Translations under genes and position numbers: made by a program
In this document: one piece after another, positions 46,912-58,958 of the stretch
Layout: the number at the start of each line of letters is the position of its first letter
Position numbering within the stretch: the first letter of the stretch is position 1
Notes under the pieces: model-generated
Databases searched by the model: none
Told to the model about the DNA's origin: nothing
What the model saw: only the letters and a program-made list of their open reading frames with translations
From: Verticillium longisporum
Taxonomy: Eukaryota; Ascomycota; Sordariomycetes; Glomerellales; Plectosphaerellaceae
NCBI GenBank assembly: GCA_019188255.1
Contig: JAETXT010000003.1
Location: 1-64,000, forward strand
Reading direction: 5' to 3'
DNA: 64,000 nt

Positions 46912-49900
46912 GGTGAGGAAGGATCCGTGGTATTCCTTCGAGGTCGTATGGCTTGTCAGGTGGAAAAGTGGAGGTCTTGAGCTTATGACGATAGACGGGA
47001 GATCAATGGGACGCTGGAGATGTGCCTCGGGCGCTTTTCTCTCGAGGTCTCTTCAGGCAACCTTGGGTGATCTGCCCTCTGTGACGCGGCAGTCTCGCGG
47101 CGGAAGCTCCGCTGATGTACCTCAGGGATCAAAAAAAGCCAAGGCGCTGGGGATGGAATGTGTCGTGCGGGCGGAAAGTGTGCGACGTGCGTACGGCGGG
47201 CAGGCTGGAAACACGGGCGGCAGGTAGGCACTTGTCGGAAGGGAGACAACTCAAAAATGGCTGCGTGGACCCCGGCAGTGAGAAACAACGGTGGATTGCT
47301 GTGGGAGCCGTCGGGGGTCTTGCTGAATAGCAATGGCTAGTATTCCGGGTCGTTCGGTCTGCCGTTCGGTCTGTCGGGGGTTGGGCGGATCCGACTCAGG
47401 ATGAACCAGGTGTTGGGAGTTGTGGAATCCAAGCAGAAGGTGGGCGCCAAGACAAAGGTCGTCTCGTTCGAGAGGTCGACGGCGCGCACTATCTATCTGG
47501 GCTGATGATGCGAAGCAGATCGGTTTGTTGTCCCGTCTCTATTCGCACGAAGTGCAGTTGGGAAGACCAGGAAGGCTACCGGGTATCACGGAAACCAATA
47601 TTTCGAGCGTCGAAGTGCAACGTCGCAAGACAGTGTGACACGCTGCTGCACCGGGACAACAGTACGGTTCTGAATCGATATCGAATGTTGTCTGCGCTAG
47701 CCTTTTCTGTATTTTGCTGTGGGCCAAGTACAAGTTGCTCCCAAAGTGGACGTGATTGTTTATGGTGTTCGCGAAGACCCGAGGTAAGAAAGGTAAGAAG
47801 TTTGTGATGATGATGATGATGATGATCCGAAGCGATGGTGAGGGGCCACAGGCGTAGGCTGAGAGTGCGAAGGCTGGGCAGCGTCTTGTGATGGGATTAT
47901 ATGATGCCGTTCAAACGTAAGAGCCCAGAGGTACGCAAGAAGTAGGCAGCCGTCCAACAATGTGCCAAAACAAAGCAGGAGCGGTCCTTGAGATTGGTTC
48001 TGTCGGTTCGTGTCGGTTACTCGGGAGGAGATGCGCTCGTCGGCGAGTGTGACGAGGATGCCTGGGAGAGGAGAGAGCGAAGGTGTTTGGTCGGAAGCGA
48101 GGTGCGGCGTGTCGAAGCAAAGATGTTGCGACTTATTGCGAACGGGACTCAGCGGCGTGAGGCGAAGCAGGCAGGGCAGAGTAAAACCAGGGCAGCTGTT
48201 CTTCTTGCGGTCGCAAGTCAGTAGAAAGAAGGCGAGGGCAGGTGCAGGTGCGGGCGCAGGTAGCATTTGACAGTTGGGGTTGGGGGGGGGGACGAATGGG
48301 AGGGGCACCCAAAACAGGTGGGAGGCGGCGGCAGCGGCAAGGCGGTCAGCGGCCAGGGGGAGGGGGGGGGGGGGGGAAGGGGCGAGCGAAGGATGGAGGA
48401 GAAGCCTCGGGGGGTCGCTGCCCATTGGCGAATAGATGGATGCACAGGAGCCAGAACCTGACCCGTGATTGCTCTTTTGATTGTCTAGCTCATCCTTACT
48501 CGTGTTCATCAGTGGCTAACTCCTGACCAGTTTGGTGAATTGTGGCTTGCGTCGTGGATCAGGCCCAGCCTGCCAGCGTGCCTGCGTACCTGAGGGAAGG
48601 ACTCTTGGGAGAGTTCCCGAGTCCTTGTCTCCAGAGCTGTTTCGCCCTTTTGACACCAGTGCCTTCCAGCGTCGACCTCGACGCTGGCTGTGATCTCTTC
48701 TTCGTGACCAGACACCATCAAAGAGGCCTTTGACTGAAGGTAGACTGCCCACTGAATGCCCTCTCAATCCCGCTGCGAGATCTTATTTCTGCTCCACAAT
48801 AGGGAAGAGACCCCTAATTCATCTTTCGTCAAAGTGGAGTTCCGCTGCACATCGTCAGGCCCCCCTGCTCTCGAATCTGCCGGTGGCCTCTATTGATCGT
48901 AAAGCCTCCCCGAGATGGAACGGAACCCCGACTTACTCACCAGATGATTCACTGCAATCAAACGTGCATGGTGCGTACAGTACTGTGCATGCTACGACGC
49001 TCCCAGCCTGTGCGTTGAGGGCACATTCGCCAGCCAAGCGCTGAGAAAAGGGACAGAGAAGACCCCTGGAGTTCTTTTCTGAATATTCCGTCTGTTCCCC
49101 TCTCAGCTTGTTTCCCCAGACTACCACCTTTTCAATGGTACCCAAGGCCAAAACTGGTGTGCTGAGCTTGCGCACGAGCAGAAGCACGCGCAAGCACTGA
49201 CAGACGTCATCTGACTATGACAGGTTGGGCCGGGCCCTTTTCTTGCGAACTCGCCCTCCTATGGCTTGACGTCGATCGCACATTTCACGCCAGCATGTTT
49301 TTTTGGACCTTGATAACGAACTGGTGGCTCGTCAACTTGTGCCCTGGACGATGAGTCGATCATCCACATCTCAACCTCGTGTTCTCCTCTCCACCCGCCG
49401 CTTGTGCCGACCGCCAAGATACCGCCATGGTAACTAGGATCACGAACCCTCACCACAACAATGAAATGCGCCTGTCGTACGGCCAGAGCCAGCTCCGCTG
49501 TGCCGGGCCACCAAACGCTTTTTTTGGCCGGTGATGCCCAAAAGCATCTCTCTGCCGCGTGTTTGTACGGAAGCATCAGCAACACACTCATTTCTCGGTG
49601 TAATCAGCAGACGGCTTTTGAACTTGTCCGGCTCACAATGGCGCCCACTAGTCCGAGCCGGACCTGTTCTGTCCGTCATCATCTCCAAATCTTATGATTA
49701 CCATGATTTAGCCAGGTCCCATTTACAGTGCTGCTCTGCTCCATCAGTAACCAGCAGCCCCCTGTCCTCGGTCGACTTCAGCCCGATTGCGCTCCTGCGA
49801 TGCTGTCTGTCTCGGTTTCCTCCTTTTTATTCACAGGCATGATCCCGTGTTCCGCTGGCTGTTCGAGGCTCGGAAAAACAAATTGTTGAGACAACGGCGC

Positions 49901-50771
49901 TTTCACTTTGGTCGTCGCCCCGGGTAGCGTCAAGGCCTGTTCTAGGTGACTTGCATGCTGGCCCCAAGTGTTGCAAGGGGGGCCGGGCTGCCCACAGTTC
50001 GCCTGTGTGTAACCGCGGCGGAGGGTTGAGCTTCTCTTGTTCCAGTTGTTGCGCCATCTGTCCTCCGCCCTCGACTCTCTACAAAGTCCCCGGTTGCATC
50101 CTTGGCGATACAAATGCCGTTCAGATCTCAGACATGCGTGCAACACCTGAGACTGCTTGGATAACTCATTCACTATCGTCGCTGACTCGGGACTGCCTCG
50201 CTCGTTTGTCCTTGTCAGCGAACCCTTCCAGGCCGCCGGCGATGCACGATGTGCATCCCTCGCAGCACGGCGCCGTCTTGGCATCCCGGGTTGGGAGATT
50301 GCGCAGCAAGCCGAGGGCCCTGGAGAGGTGGCCCCGATGAACAGGGGGAGGGGGGACATCAAGGGGTGGCTCATTTCCTTTTTTTTTCTCGCGTTCTCTT
50401 TCTCGCGTCAGGCAACCCACAGATGCCAGACGTTTGTGGAGCTTGCCATGAAACATCTTGGGATCGACTCCACGCACTACTTCTGCCAGCAGGTGGTCGG
50501 GAATGGCGATGATAGAATTCATGTCACGACGTGACCAGGAGACATGTTCAAGTGACCAGAAGTATTTTCTCGTTACAAGCTTACTCTTTTGAGGGCCGCT
50601 CGCTCACTCAGTTCTATCATGAGGTTCGTGACCTTCTGGCCCTTGTTACTAAGAACCGACTGCTCGTAGATTTTACACCCCGGACTATCATGACACATCG
50701 GCTCAATGGCCCCTTTCCCAATGATGGCAGACTAAGTCTCTTTCCTACCTTCATGAGTAGACAGCACTGAT
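46912..50771. other. Large intergenic region, 3.9 kb, no gene seen
   Basis: Upstream of Pal1 and downstream of the next SDR. It contains a GAT microsatellite at about 47804-47826 and a poly-G run at about 48361-48376, both of which inflate open frames. CT-rich minus-strand stretches upstream of 46912 fit a long 5' leader for Pal1. I found no conserved motif in any frame. Confidence 0.5.
47804..47826. repeat. GAT/ATG trinucleotide microsatellite
   Basis: Seven to eight TGA units in a row. Confidence 0.85.
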
Positions 50772-51627
50772 TTACCATGGCAGCTGCAGCGGCGTCGGCA
50801 GGCCCTTGCCAAGCGCCGCCTCGGCCGTACCAATGTCGCCTGAAGGAGTCAAGACACCATTAGCATTCCAGTTTCGGCGCTTGCCCTTGATGAGAACGAA
50901 CTAGATGTGATGACTTACGTGGTCCTCTGGGCGCCCAGTACTCTCCCGTCTTACTGATATCTAAGCCGTCGGTCCACTGAGCAAGGCTCGCCGCCGCTTC
51001 CTCGGGTGTGACGGCGCCGCCTTCGTCCCAGTACTTGTCGAACCCCACACCGGCCGTCATCTCGGTGCGCATGAAGCCCGGGTGCACAATGCTGACGATA
51101 ACGCCCCTCTCCCGGAGGTCAAGACTCAGCAATTTACCAACCATATTCAGCGCCGCCTTGCTCGCGTGATGGGCGTAGTTGCCGCCACCTTCGACCTCAT
51201 GCCTCAGTCCAATGGATCCGCTCTCAGAAGACACGAGCACAAGCTTGGCTCCACTGCGCAGTAGCCCCGCGTGCGTCAACGCATGCACAAGAAAGACGGG
51301 TGCAATGGCGCTCGTCGTGTACATGCGCTGCTCTTCGGCCCAGTTGGGCCCCTTATCGGCGCTGAGGTCCTCGGTCGTGAAGTAGCCCGCAGTCACGAAG
51401 ACGGCCGACAGTGGTTGTGCACCGCCAAGGAGGCTGACAAGTTTCGAGCCGACTGACTGTTCCGTCAGATCAATGTCCGGCAGCCACTTGATCTGCGGAG
51501 GAAAATGGGCTGGCGCCTGGGATGAACGTGTCGTACCGTAGACGGTGTAGCCCGGCTGCTCAGCGTAGCGTTTGATGAGGGCAGCGCCGAGCCCGCGTGT
51601 GGCGCCGATGATCAAGATCGGTGACAT
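50772..51627 (-). CDS. Short-chain dehydrogenase/reductase (sniffer/CsgA-like)
   Basis: NAD(P)-dependent oxidoreductase of 258 residues in two exons (51627-50919 and 50839-50772), intron 50840-50918. The start ATG 51627 precedes the Rossmann strand and Gly motif (SPILIIGATRGLGAAL). Later come FVTAGYF (in place of NNAG), the active-site Ser in VLVSSESGSIG, and NYAHHASKAALN for the Tyr/Lys region. At the strict Y-x-x-x-K spacing the Tyr position is His, with a Tyr two residues earlier. I recall the same wording from other fungal SDRs, so it is probably a subfamily trait. The end ...PLQLPW is typical of that group. Substrate unknown. Confidence 0.85.
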
Positions 51628-52076
51628 GATGAGTCTATCCGTGTGCAGCAGGTGTTCTTCGATGAGTTGAGGTGGTTTTGCCAGTGGTAAACACAAGATA
51701 AAGATCAGCCAAGGCAATTTGGGGTGAGTAGGTGATATAATGGGTGAGACTAAAGGTGGTACAATTGAGGATGTGATGTCGTCCGCGGAAGAGAGGGGTT
51801 AGTCACATGCAATGTCATCTTCGTTGGATGTCCTCAGTTTCGCACCAGCATCAATGGGACGTCACCATATCTACGTCTAGGATGACGATGAGGACATTGG
51901 TCTCCCTTCACATGGTAGCGTATCTTCGCTCCGGCGACGATTGTCGGTCGATCAGCATAGGTGGCAGTTAATAGCTATCGACACTCCAAAGCCAAAGCAA
52001 CCGGAGAATGCGGCCGACCAGCTGGATGTTCTAGGCTTAACCTATGCACAGCAGAGCCGCAAATCGTTCAAGAAGT
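51628..52076. other. Intergenic
   Basis: About 450 bases: the SDR promoter and the 3' region of the FAD oxidase gene. No gene seen. Confidence 0.5.
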
Positions 52077-53838
52077 CTAATAGAGTCCCAGGGTCTCACC
52101 GACGACGCTCTTAAAGACCCCGTTGGGATCAAACTTCTTCCTGACAACCTTGAATCGGCGCAGGTGCTGCAACAGTCAGTATGCCACCCTCACACGGCAT
52201 TCGTGCTTTAACTGTTCCACTTACATCAGGGTCAATGTTTTTTGCCGAGTTCTTGAAGACCTCCCTCGTGTTCTTGGTCCAGTGAGGGCGGCAGGGAAAC
52301 TCGTCGACGAGTGTCTTGGCGAGCTTGTGGTCTGCTGCATGTCAGTCTCGCATGGCCCCTCACGCCCCTCGAACATGAATATCCAGCTTACAGAACGGCT
52401 CGTTGAAGCGAAGATTATCTCCAATGCTCGGTCGGTAGCTCGGGAAGTCAAACATGATGGCTCCCTTGGTCCAGTCTGCACCGTCCGAGGTGTTGTAAGT
52501 CACCTGGCCCAGGAAGTCATAGTAGGGCTTGCCGAACTTGATGTTGATGCCACTGCGATACGTTGAAGTCATGACCGTGAGCTTGCGCAGCTCTTCATCG
52601 AATAGCGCCCTGACGCGCTTTAGCACAGTGTTGGCCTGCGTAATCGGGAACGCCAGCTCCAGCGTGTACGCGCGCAAGCCGTACTCCCAGTTCGGCCGCT
52701 GATCCGGGTACAGACCGCCGATAAGCACGTCGTAGTTCCAGCCGTAGACTGGCCATTTTTCAATGGGCGCCCACGTCGTCTTCTCACGGAAGTTAGGCTT
52801 CTCCCACTGCCCGAAGAAGATTTCCTCGGCCAGCATGTTTGACGTTGCCAGATACTTGCCGCTGTCGAGAAGCACGCGCGCCGTGTTGCCCTCGAGCGCC
52901 GTTACCGAGAACGTGTTCTGGAAGCCCTGCTGCTCGCTGGTGCCTTCGGGAACCTCATCGTAGTAGCGCCAATGGAACTTGCGTTTGTACGGCCACCACT
53001 GCAGTATCAATATCAGTCATTGTTCTGTCTTACTGCCAGGTCCTGTGACGCTCTAGAAATCTTACCCAGAAATTAGCAGTCGCGTAAGGCGCAATCATAC
53101 CATAAATGTCTCCGTTGAGCACCTTATCTTCATCGAGCCTACACAAGGTCAGCACCCATTCCCCAGGAGGCTAACGCCGGCGTTGGGGGGGAAAGCTTAC
53201 GTCTTCTGGTCGGCATAGACCTTGAAGTCGGGGTAGATCTTGAACTTCATCCTCACGATGACGCCCAGCAGACCGAGAGAAGTGCTAGCAGCCAACCAGT
53301 CGTCGTTCTTCTCGTCCCGCACAATGCGTCTGACCTGGCCTGTGCCGTCGACAATGTCCATCTCCAACACGCCGGCAGCGACCATCGAATCCTCGCGGAT
53401 CGACGACCGGTGGGCGCCCATAGCAACGGAGCCTGCCAGCGTGATGTTCCAGTTGACCAGCGTGTACCCGACCGAGGCGCCGCGCTCGTGCAGCCACTCG
53501 GCGAGCTGGATGAAGGTCACGCCAGCCTCGAACCACACGGAACCTCCCTCGATGTCGAGATCGTAGATGTTGTGCACCTCCTCCGTCTTGATTATGACCG
53601 TGTTCGGGTCGTCCGAGCACATGGTATCATACCACATGTGTCCGAGCCCTGAGGCGCGGACCTTTTGGCCGGCGGCAATGGCCCCCTGGACGACTGCCTG
53701 GATGTCGTCAACGGTCTTGGGGTTGTACACGGCTGCTACATCGTGGCAGGCGGGGAAGCCAGGGCCGTCATAGGTGTTATATGGCTCGGCGGAGGCCGTC
53801 AGGGCCAGCATCAGGAGAGAAGCACTTTGCAACAACAT
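52077..53838 (-). CDS. Secreted FAD-dependent sugar-1,4-lactone oxidase-like protein
   Basis: Family of D-arabinono-/L-gulono-1,4-lactone oxidases (FAD_binding_4 plus ALO domain). Five exons (53838-53201, 53138-53066, 52998-52392, 52331-52225, 52166-52077) totalling 1515 bases, 504 residues. The N-terminus is a signal peptide (MLLQSASLLMLALTASAEP), unlike the mitochondrial yeast enzyme. The FAD domain shows YNPKTVDDIQAVV, the pyrophosphate loop VRASGLGHMW, and GSVAMGAHRSSIREDSMV. The C-terminal ALO domain ends with the HWTKN motif and a terminal RFKVVRKKFDPNGVF, both typical. It could oxidise a sugar lactone or related alcohol outside the cell and release H2O2. Its position near the sugar-acid genes is suggestive only. 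Confidence 0.85.
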
Positions 53839-54677
53839 GATGACGAGACTGCAGCGAACAGCGCTGAGGCAGGGCAGACTAGAAGCATTGGATCCGAGAG
53901 AGGGTCGGACGCAAAGGGGTTACTGTTTTTATGCTCGAACACACTCAGCGCCTCGATCCTCCGCCCAGACTGACTGCTGAGCCGAGGGTTTTCATGTGAC
54001 GATGATCTCGGTGGTGTTGTAGTTGCATCCTGCACCACGGTAGACGAGAGCAGGCGGTACGCTCGCCGGCGTGTGTGTCGCGATTGGGAAAGAAGCTTCT
54101 CAAATGGGGAGGGAGCTGCGTTGACGCCAGGGTTCTGATGTAACACCCCGCAGTACCAAAGGGGCAATGGGCCGACTTTTGTTGCTGTGCCGTGATGAAA
54201 ACATGCGGGGGATTGGAGATGGAGGGCCTTGTTCCTTGCTTGGCGGCGGTTAGCCCAGGCATCAAGCTCATCTTGGAAACTGTGACGATCCCAATATTAC
54301 TCGTCTCGTGGTCAGATTTAACTGCCACCAGGCTTGGTCTCCGTGACATGGCGTTGTGGAGCGATGTCCCGCATACCTCACCTCCCTACCTCCCGGCATA
54401 TCTACCCACCTTTCACTACCATGAGGTGAGCCGAACTGTTGTCAAGTGAACTGCTATGCAGGCTTCCGCCCAGTGGCGTGTTAGGTCGGTAATTTTGTCC
54501 TTTCCAGGTCCAATAACTGTAGGAGTCACTGAGAACCTGCACTTGAACGACATCCCAACTGGGCAATTGAATGGTTGTTGAGGCTTTGCGTTCGACCGTA
54601 CTTATACTGGCTCATTGTCCTGAGAAATCATGCATGAAATCAAGCGATATCACTCCCTCGACATTTGCATGCACAAA
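53839..54677. other. Intergenic between FAD oxidase and SDR genes
   Basis: About 840 bases, the promoter side of the oxidase and the 3' side of the SDR. No gene seen. Confidence 0.5.
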
Positions 54678-55624
54678 TCACACCGCCGCCCAACCCATGT
54701 CTGTCGGTACTAGAGCTCCGTTGATGGTGTTCATGCCATCTGAGCATAGGGCAAGAACCGTCTTGGCAACCTGTTCCAGAGGGGATATCCCGAGGTTCCA
54801 GCCACCTTTACCAGGCTCACCCTGCCACGTTTGACAAGTTGCCCCCGCTGAACAATGTGTAAGCTGTTTGTTGCTGACTTCATCAGAGTGGGCGAACAGA
54901 AGACTTACATAGAGCCATGCCTTCGGGGTGGAGCTGCGAGAAATCATGACTTCCTCCTGAGATGTTGGTGGGCATCGCACCAGGCATGATCCCGACTGAT
55001 CGGATGCCTTTGGGACCGTAGAACGCCGCGGTGCTCTTAGTTAACCCCACCAAGCCGTGTTTCGAGGCCGTGTACGCGACGCCTGAGGGATGGAAAGTCA
55101 ACTTCTTAGGTTTGAAAGAGAAATATTCGCTTTTTTGTTGACTGACCTGCTCTTCCACCGTGGTTTCCAGCTGTGCTGATAACGTTCAGGATGATACCAC
55201 GGTGCCCGTTGACGAGCTCCTGTGACAGGTACTGTCGAACGGCGTTTTGGCTCGTGACGAACGGGCCCGTCAAGTTGACCAGGAGGTTGGAGTCCCAGAC
55301 TTGGCGCTTGCATTCGGCCAGAGGCAGCAACTTGTCCAGGATTCCTGCATTGTTGACCAAGATGTCGAGCCTGCCAAACCTGGCCACCGTGTCACTGACG
55401 AGCTTTTGCACACCAGCGTCGTCGGAACTGTCGCACTTGTACGGGAGCAGGCGCTCCTTGTGCTCGGCTTCAATAGCGGAAGGAAGCGCATCGAGCAGCG
55501 TTACTTGGATATCCGTCGCCACGACGTTGGCGCCTGCGGCGAGGAACGCTTGTACAATGGCGAAACCAAGCCCCCCTGCGCCGCCGGTCACGATCACGGT
55601 CTTGTTACTGAAGGAGGAAGACAT
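54678..55624 (-). CDS. Classical short-chain dehydrogenase/reductase
   Basis: NAD(P)-dependent dehydrogenase of 273 residues, exons 55624-55147, 55082-54909, 54847-54678. The cofactor motif is TGGAGGLG, with an acidic residue at the second strand end (VVATDIQ) that favours NAD. NNAG follows, then the catalytic Ser in NVISTAG and the YTASK pair. The end GALVPTDMGWAAV is typical of 3-oxoacyl-reductase/sugar-dehydrogenase-like SDRs. It is first in the group with the dehydratase, transporter and lyase, on the same strand as the dehydratase. It might oxidise the sugar or aldonate feeding the route. Substrate inferred from neighbours only. Confidence 0.88.
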
Positions 55625-56788
55625 GGAGGTATCTTTTCCTTGTAGATGGAAAGAATTAAGTTAGCTTCCGCAGGACGCAAAATGGATGATATGCGTTGTG
55701 AGTATGCCAAAATATTTCAATCTCGGCCAGGGAGGCGACACTTTTTAAACTTTAAGGATTAAAAAGACACAGCACTGGTGCCACTGCAATCCCAAGTCCC
55801 CTGAATTGGTGCTCCAACTTGATGCATTGCAAACGTGGGATCTGCCGTCCAAGTCAGCTGCCCAAGCCTCTATCCCCCACGGGGCCGAATACGATCCCGA
55901 TTTCGAGCCATTGAAGCCGAACTCGAATTCGAATCCGACGACAACCCGCGGATCCGGGTGGGCCGCTACGCACTGGCGGTTTCGAGCCCGCTATTTCTCC
56001 AGGGGATCATCGTGGCTTGAGTAAGCGACCTCATAGCGTATAAGACAGAAAGCAAGCTCCTTTGCTTCAAAACCAGAAGGATGCAATGCACAACATTAAT
56101 GTAAAGAGGTTAATTATTTGTGCAATACCTTACTTAACGGGTGTACAGCTGCCGAAGCTTGGAGGTGCAGCTTTGTATGGTGCTATCTGGGTTGGCCGGA
56201 CTGGAACACCACGCCGCTATTCTGGTAGCGGCTAGAGTAGGAAGTCCGTCATGTGGAGCCAGTCTTTCAGAGCATCGCCTGCTACAGGTAGACATGCGTC
56301 CTGGACGTCCTCGTTAGAATTAGCAGCTAAGAATCGATTTTTGACTGTGCGGAGAGACTTTAGGCATCGAGTTTCTGGCCGGAGAGTACGAGCATCTCGG
56401 CAAGACTTCCTTTCCCTAGGACAAAGACCTTGACAGATCTTGAAGTAACAAGCGTAGTGTTTTATTGTCATTCATTATCAGGAGGCACCTGTGGAGACAA
56501 GGATCAGGGGCGCTCAGAGGCTAGTTGGGGCGCTTGGGACCACGGGACTGTATAGGTAAGGGCTGCAGGGCGCTAGATATTAGATGTATTCCGACCTCCT
56601 ACCTTACAAATGACTGCGGATGTCGCCTGCGGAAGACTGCTTCACTCTGCTCGCCCCATCGCTCTGGCCTACATGCTCGCAAGTTTTGATATTGGATTTA
56701 GTAAAGGATGCAAGTCCTCGTGCATAGTCTTTATCATATTTCTTAGATGGAGCTAGACAGCCGCTAATTGATTGTCAAATGTCCTGTT
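55625..56788. other. Intergenic, about 1.2 kb, no firm gene
   Basis: Separates the SDR from the dehydratase. A frame at about 55880-56020 (+) and one at 56232-56471 (-) are open, but neither shows a known motif. The first (EFESDDNPRIRVGRYALAV) could be a gene relic. Confidence 0.45.
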
Positions 56789-58060
56789 TTACCATCTTGG
56801 GATATGTGCCGAGAAGTCTGGGTGAAACTTTTTCATGTAAGTGGTGTCATCTCTCTTTCGTAGGCCGCAGTCGAGATATTGTTGGTGCAACCGAGCGAGT
56901 CTACCACGGTCTAAGTCCACACCTAGCCCCGGTGTCCTCGGTACAATGACGCCGCCCTCCGACCATTTCAGCGCGCCGTCGACGACGACATCCTCATCTC
57001 GAGGCTTCCACGGCGAATGAGTGTCGCAGGCGTAGTCGCGGTTCGTTGTTGCTGTCGCAAGGTGCGTCATAGCGGCCAAAGAGATGGCGAGGCGACTGTT
57101 GGAGTGCATCGACAGTCTCATTCCCCACGTTGCACATATCGCAGCCAGCTGCTGAGACTTGCGCAGGCCACCCCAGAAGTGGTGATCAGACAGAATCACC
57201 TGCACGGCATCTTGCCGAATTGACGATGGAAGGTGTGAGAAGGCTACGACAGCCATGTTGGTCGCCAGAGGCATTGAAGCGTCCTTGGCCACGGCAGCCA
57301 TGCCTTCGATCTCGGGTGCCGGGTCTTCTAGGTATTCGACGATACCTTTGAGCTCGGTCGCAACCCACTTTGACGTCTCCACGGTCCAAGCGGCGTTCGG
57401 GTCGAGCCTCAGAGGCACTTTGGGGAAAGCCGCATGCAGTGCCTTGATGGCCTCGACCTCCTGAGCAGGAGGATAGACTCCGCCCTTGAGTTTGATTGCC
57501 TTGAAGCCGTACTCATCAATGATCTTCTGCGCCTGTCTTACCAGACCGGGCGCATCGAGGGCAGCTCCATATTCGTCGTCCGCCTCGCCCGGATGACCCG
57601 CCCACTTGTAGAATAGATACGCCGAGTACTGGACTTGATCCCTGACGCGGCCGCCGAGCAGGTCACTTACAGGGACACCAGCTAATTTGCCCTGAATATC
57701 GAGGCACGCCACCTCGAAAGGAGAGAAGACCTTGTCAGCAACGGACGCCGTCGTCACCATGCCTGCCATACCATCACCTCCAGACGTAGCGTTGCCCTCG
57801 AGCGACGCGGTGCACTTCTGATAGATACCATTTGTGTTGTACACCGAGAGACCCTTAATCTGCTCAGAGGCTGCTTTCAAGCGGTCAAGGTGCGTTGAGT
57901 CGCCGTAGGACTCTCCCAAGCCGTAAGTGTCCTCTGTAATGACCTCAATGATGCTGCGCAGAGCAAATGGTTCGTGTACGCCCACGCTGTTGAGCAGGGG
58001 CATATCATGGAACGCCACGGGCGTGATGATGATGTCTTTGATGACCCCGCGTCGGGACAT
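56789..58060 (-). CDS. Glucarate dehydratase-type enolase superfamily enzyme
   Basis: Single exon, 423 residues from ATG 58060. It resembles bacterial D-glucarate dehydratase (GlucD), which removes water from D-glucarate or L-idarate to give 5-keto-4-deoxyglucarate. Visible family residues: KLK (Lys190/Lys192) on the second barrel strand; metal ligands Asp220 in LRLDPNAAW, Glu245 in EYLEDP and Asn268 in LATNMA; Asp292 in LSDHHFWGG; and His319 in SMHSNSRLAIS. The DHHFWG and HSNS contexts are GlucD-like rather than rhamnonate- or galactonate-dehydratase-like. The gene diverges from the transporter gene across 898 bases. Other acid-sugar substrates (galactarate, idarate, an aldonate) are possible. 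The high similarity to a bacterial family and the lack of introns would fit an old transfer. Confidence 0.88.
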   Translation of the reverse strand: MSRRGVIKDIIITPVAFHDMPLLNSVGVHEPFALRSIIEVITEDTYGLGESYGDSTHLDRLKAASEQIKGLSVYNTNGIYQKCTASLEGNATSGGDGMAGMVTTASVADKVFSPFEVACLDIQGKLAGVPVSDLLGGRVRDQVQYSAYLFYKWAGHPGEADDEYGAALDAPGLVRQAQKIIDEYGFKAIKLKGGVYPPAQEVEAIKALHAAFPKVPLRLDPNAAWTVETSKWVATELKGIVEYLEDPAPEIEGMAAVAKDASMPLATNMAVVAFSHLPSSIRQDAVQVILSDHHFWGGLRKSQQLAAICATWGMRLSMHSNSRLAISLAAMTHLATATTNRDYACDTHSPWKPRDEDVVVDGALKWSEGGVIVPRTPGLGVDLDRGRLARLHQQYLDCGLRKRDDTTYMKKFHPDFSAHIPRW

Positions 58061-58958
58061 GGCTGCAGATGATAAGAGACAGGGGCGGCGGCAGTCCAGA
58101 ATGGTATTTTTTGACTCGAATGAGCAATGGTCCTTTGGCAGGTACCGCAGTAAGCCGCGAGAGAGTCCCGACCAGGCTTTTCAAATGACGGATTATGATG
58201 GTCACCGTTGAGGGGTCACCCAGTGCCGCGGCTCACGGCCGAGCCGACAAACACGGAAAATGAAACTATGTGACATGTCCCGATGCAACGTGGTCAAGAT
58301 TAAGTTGTTGGACCGGAGTGGCTCCCGGTGCATCTGAGATGCGAAGATGGTGGCGCTCTTTGCGGATTTGAATCTGACTTGCCCAGGCAGAATGCAGTGT
58401 ATGATGTGAGGACGTGCGTTCCCGCGGGGAGCAAAATGGCCTTGATAGAATTCAGAGTCGAGAAGGTGGTGATTGTTCCAAGAATCCGCCAAGAATCCGT
58501 CAAATCCGCCAAGTCCGTCAGTACCGAGTCGCCATGGATGCAACACCAACGCCAGCCACGATGCCCAAAAGAGGCAAGTGTCCGGTAGTTCTCCTTAGCT
58601 TCTACCACACGCACATGGCGGATACTGTCGCGGATGGTACTGTGATTGGGTGTTCTACTGATGATCAACGGCGACTGACAGGTACTGCTTTTCCGCTCGA
58701 GGCCAATCCCCGCACTTTGTCTGGGGGCAGGTCAGAGTCAAGCATTGCCCAGTTTGCTTGGAGCATCTGGGGTATCTGGGGTAAATGAGTCTGGGGTCAA
58801 GCACACGGGTCAATCTTCCCAGATACTCTGGGTATAATACCGACTCGTTGCCGTTCGATATGTGAGAGGCTGATCAGACAGACCCTCCGACTTCCCAAGT
58901 TCCTCGATACAAACCCTTTGGCGCCATCAATCTCACACCCGCCATAACTCCTGCAAAC
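58061..58958. promoter_or_regulatory. Shared promoter of dehydratase and transporter, CreA-type sites
   Basis: Divergent 898-base region. Four CTGGGG words (58721-58726, 58767-58772, 58776-58781, 58791-58796) fit the CreA/Cre1 consensus SYGGRG and cluster within 76 bases near the transporter, which fits carbon catabolite repression. At 58483-58513 the 11-mer AATCCGCCAAG occurs twice, 20 bases apart, with a related AATCCGTCAAA between. CCGCCAA fits the CCNCCAA word reported for the galacturonate regulator GaaR. Binding is inferred. Confidence 0.55.

Noticed and set aside
47760..48509. Pro/Ser-rich minus frame
   Set aside because: Driven by a microsatellite and a poly-C run; starts at no convincing ATG and has no motif.
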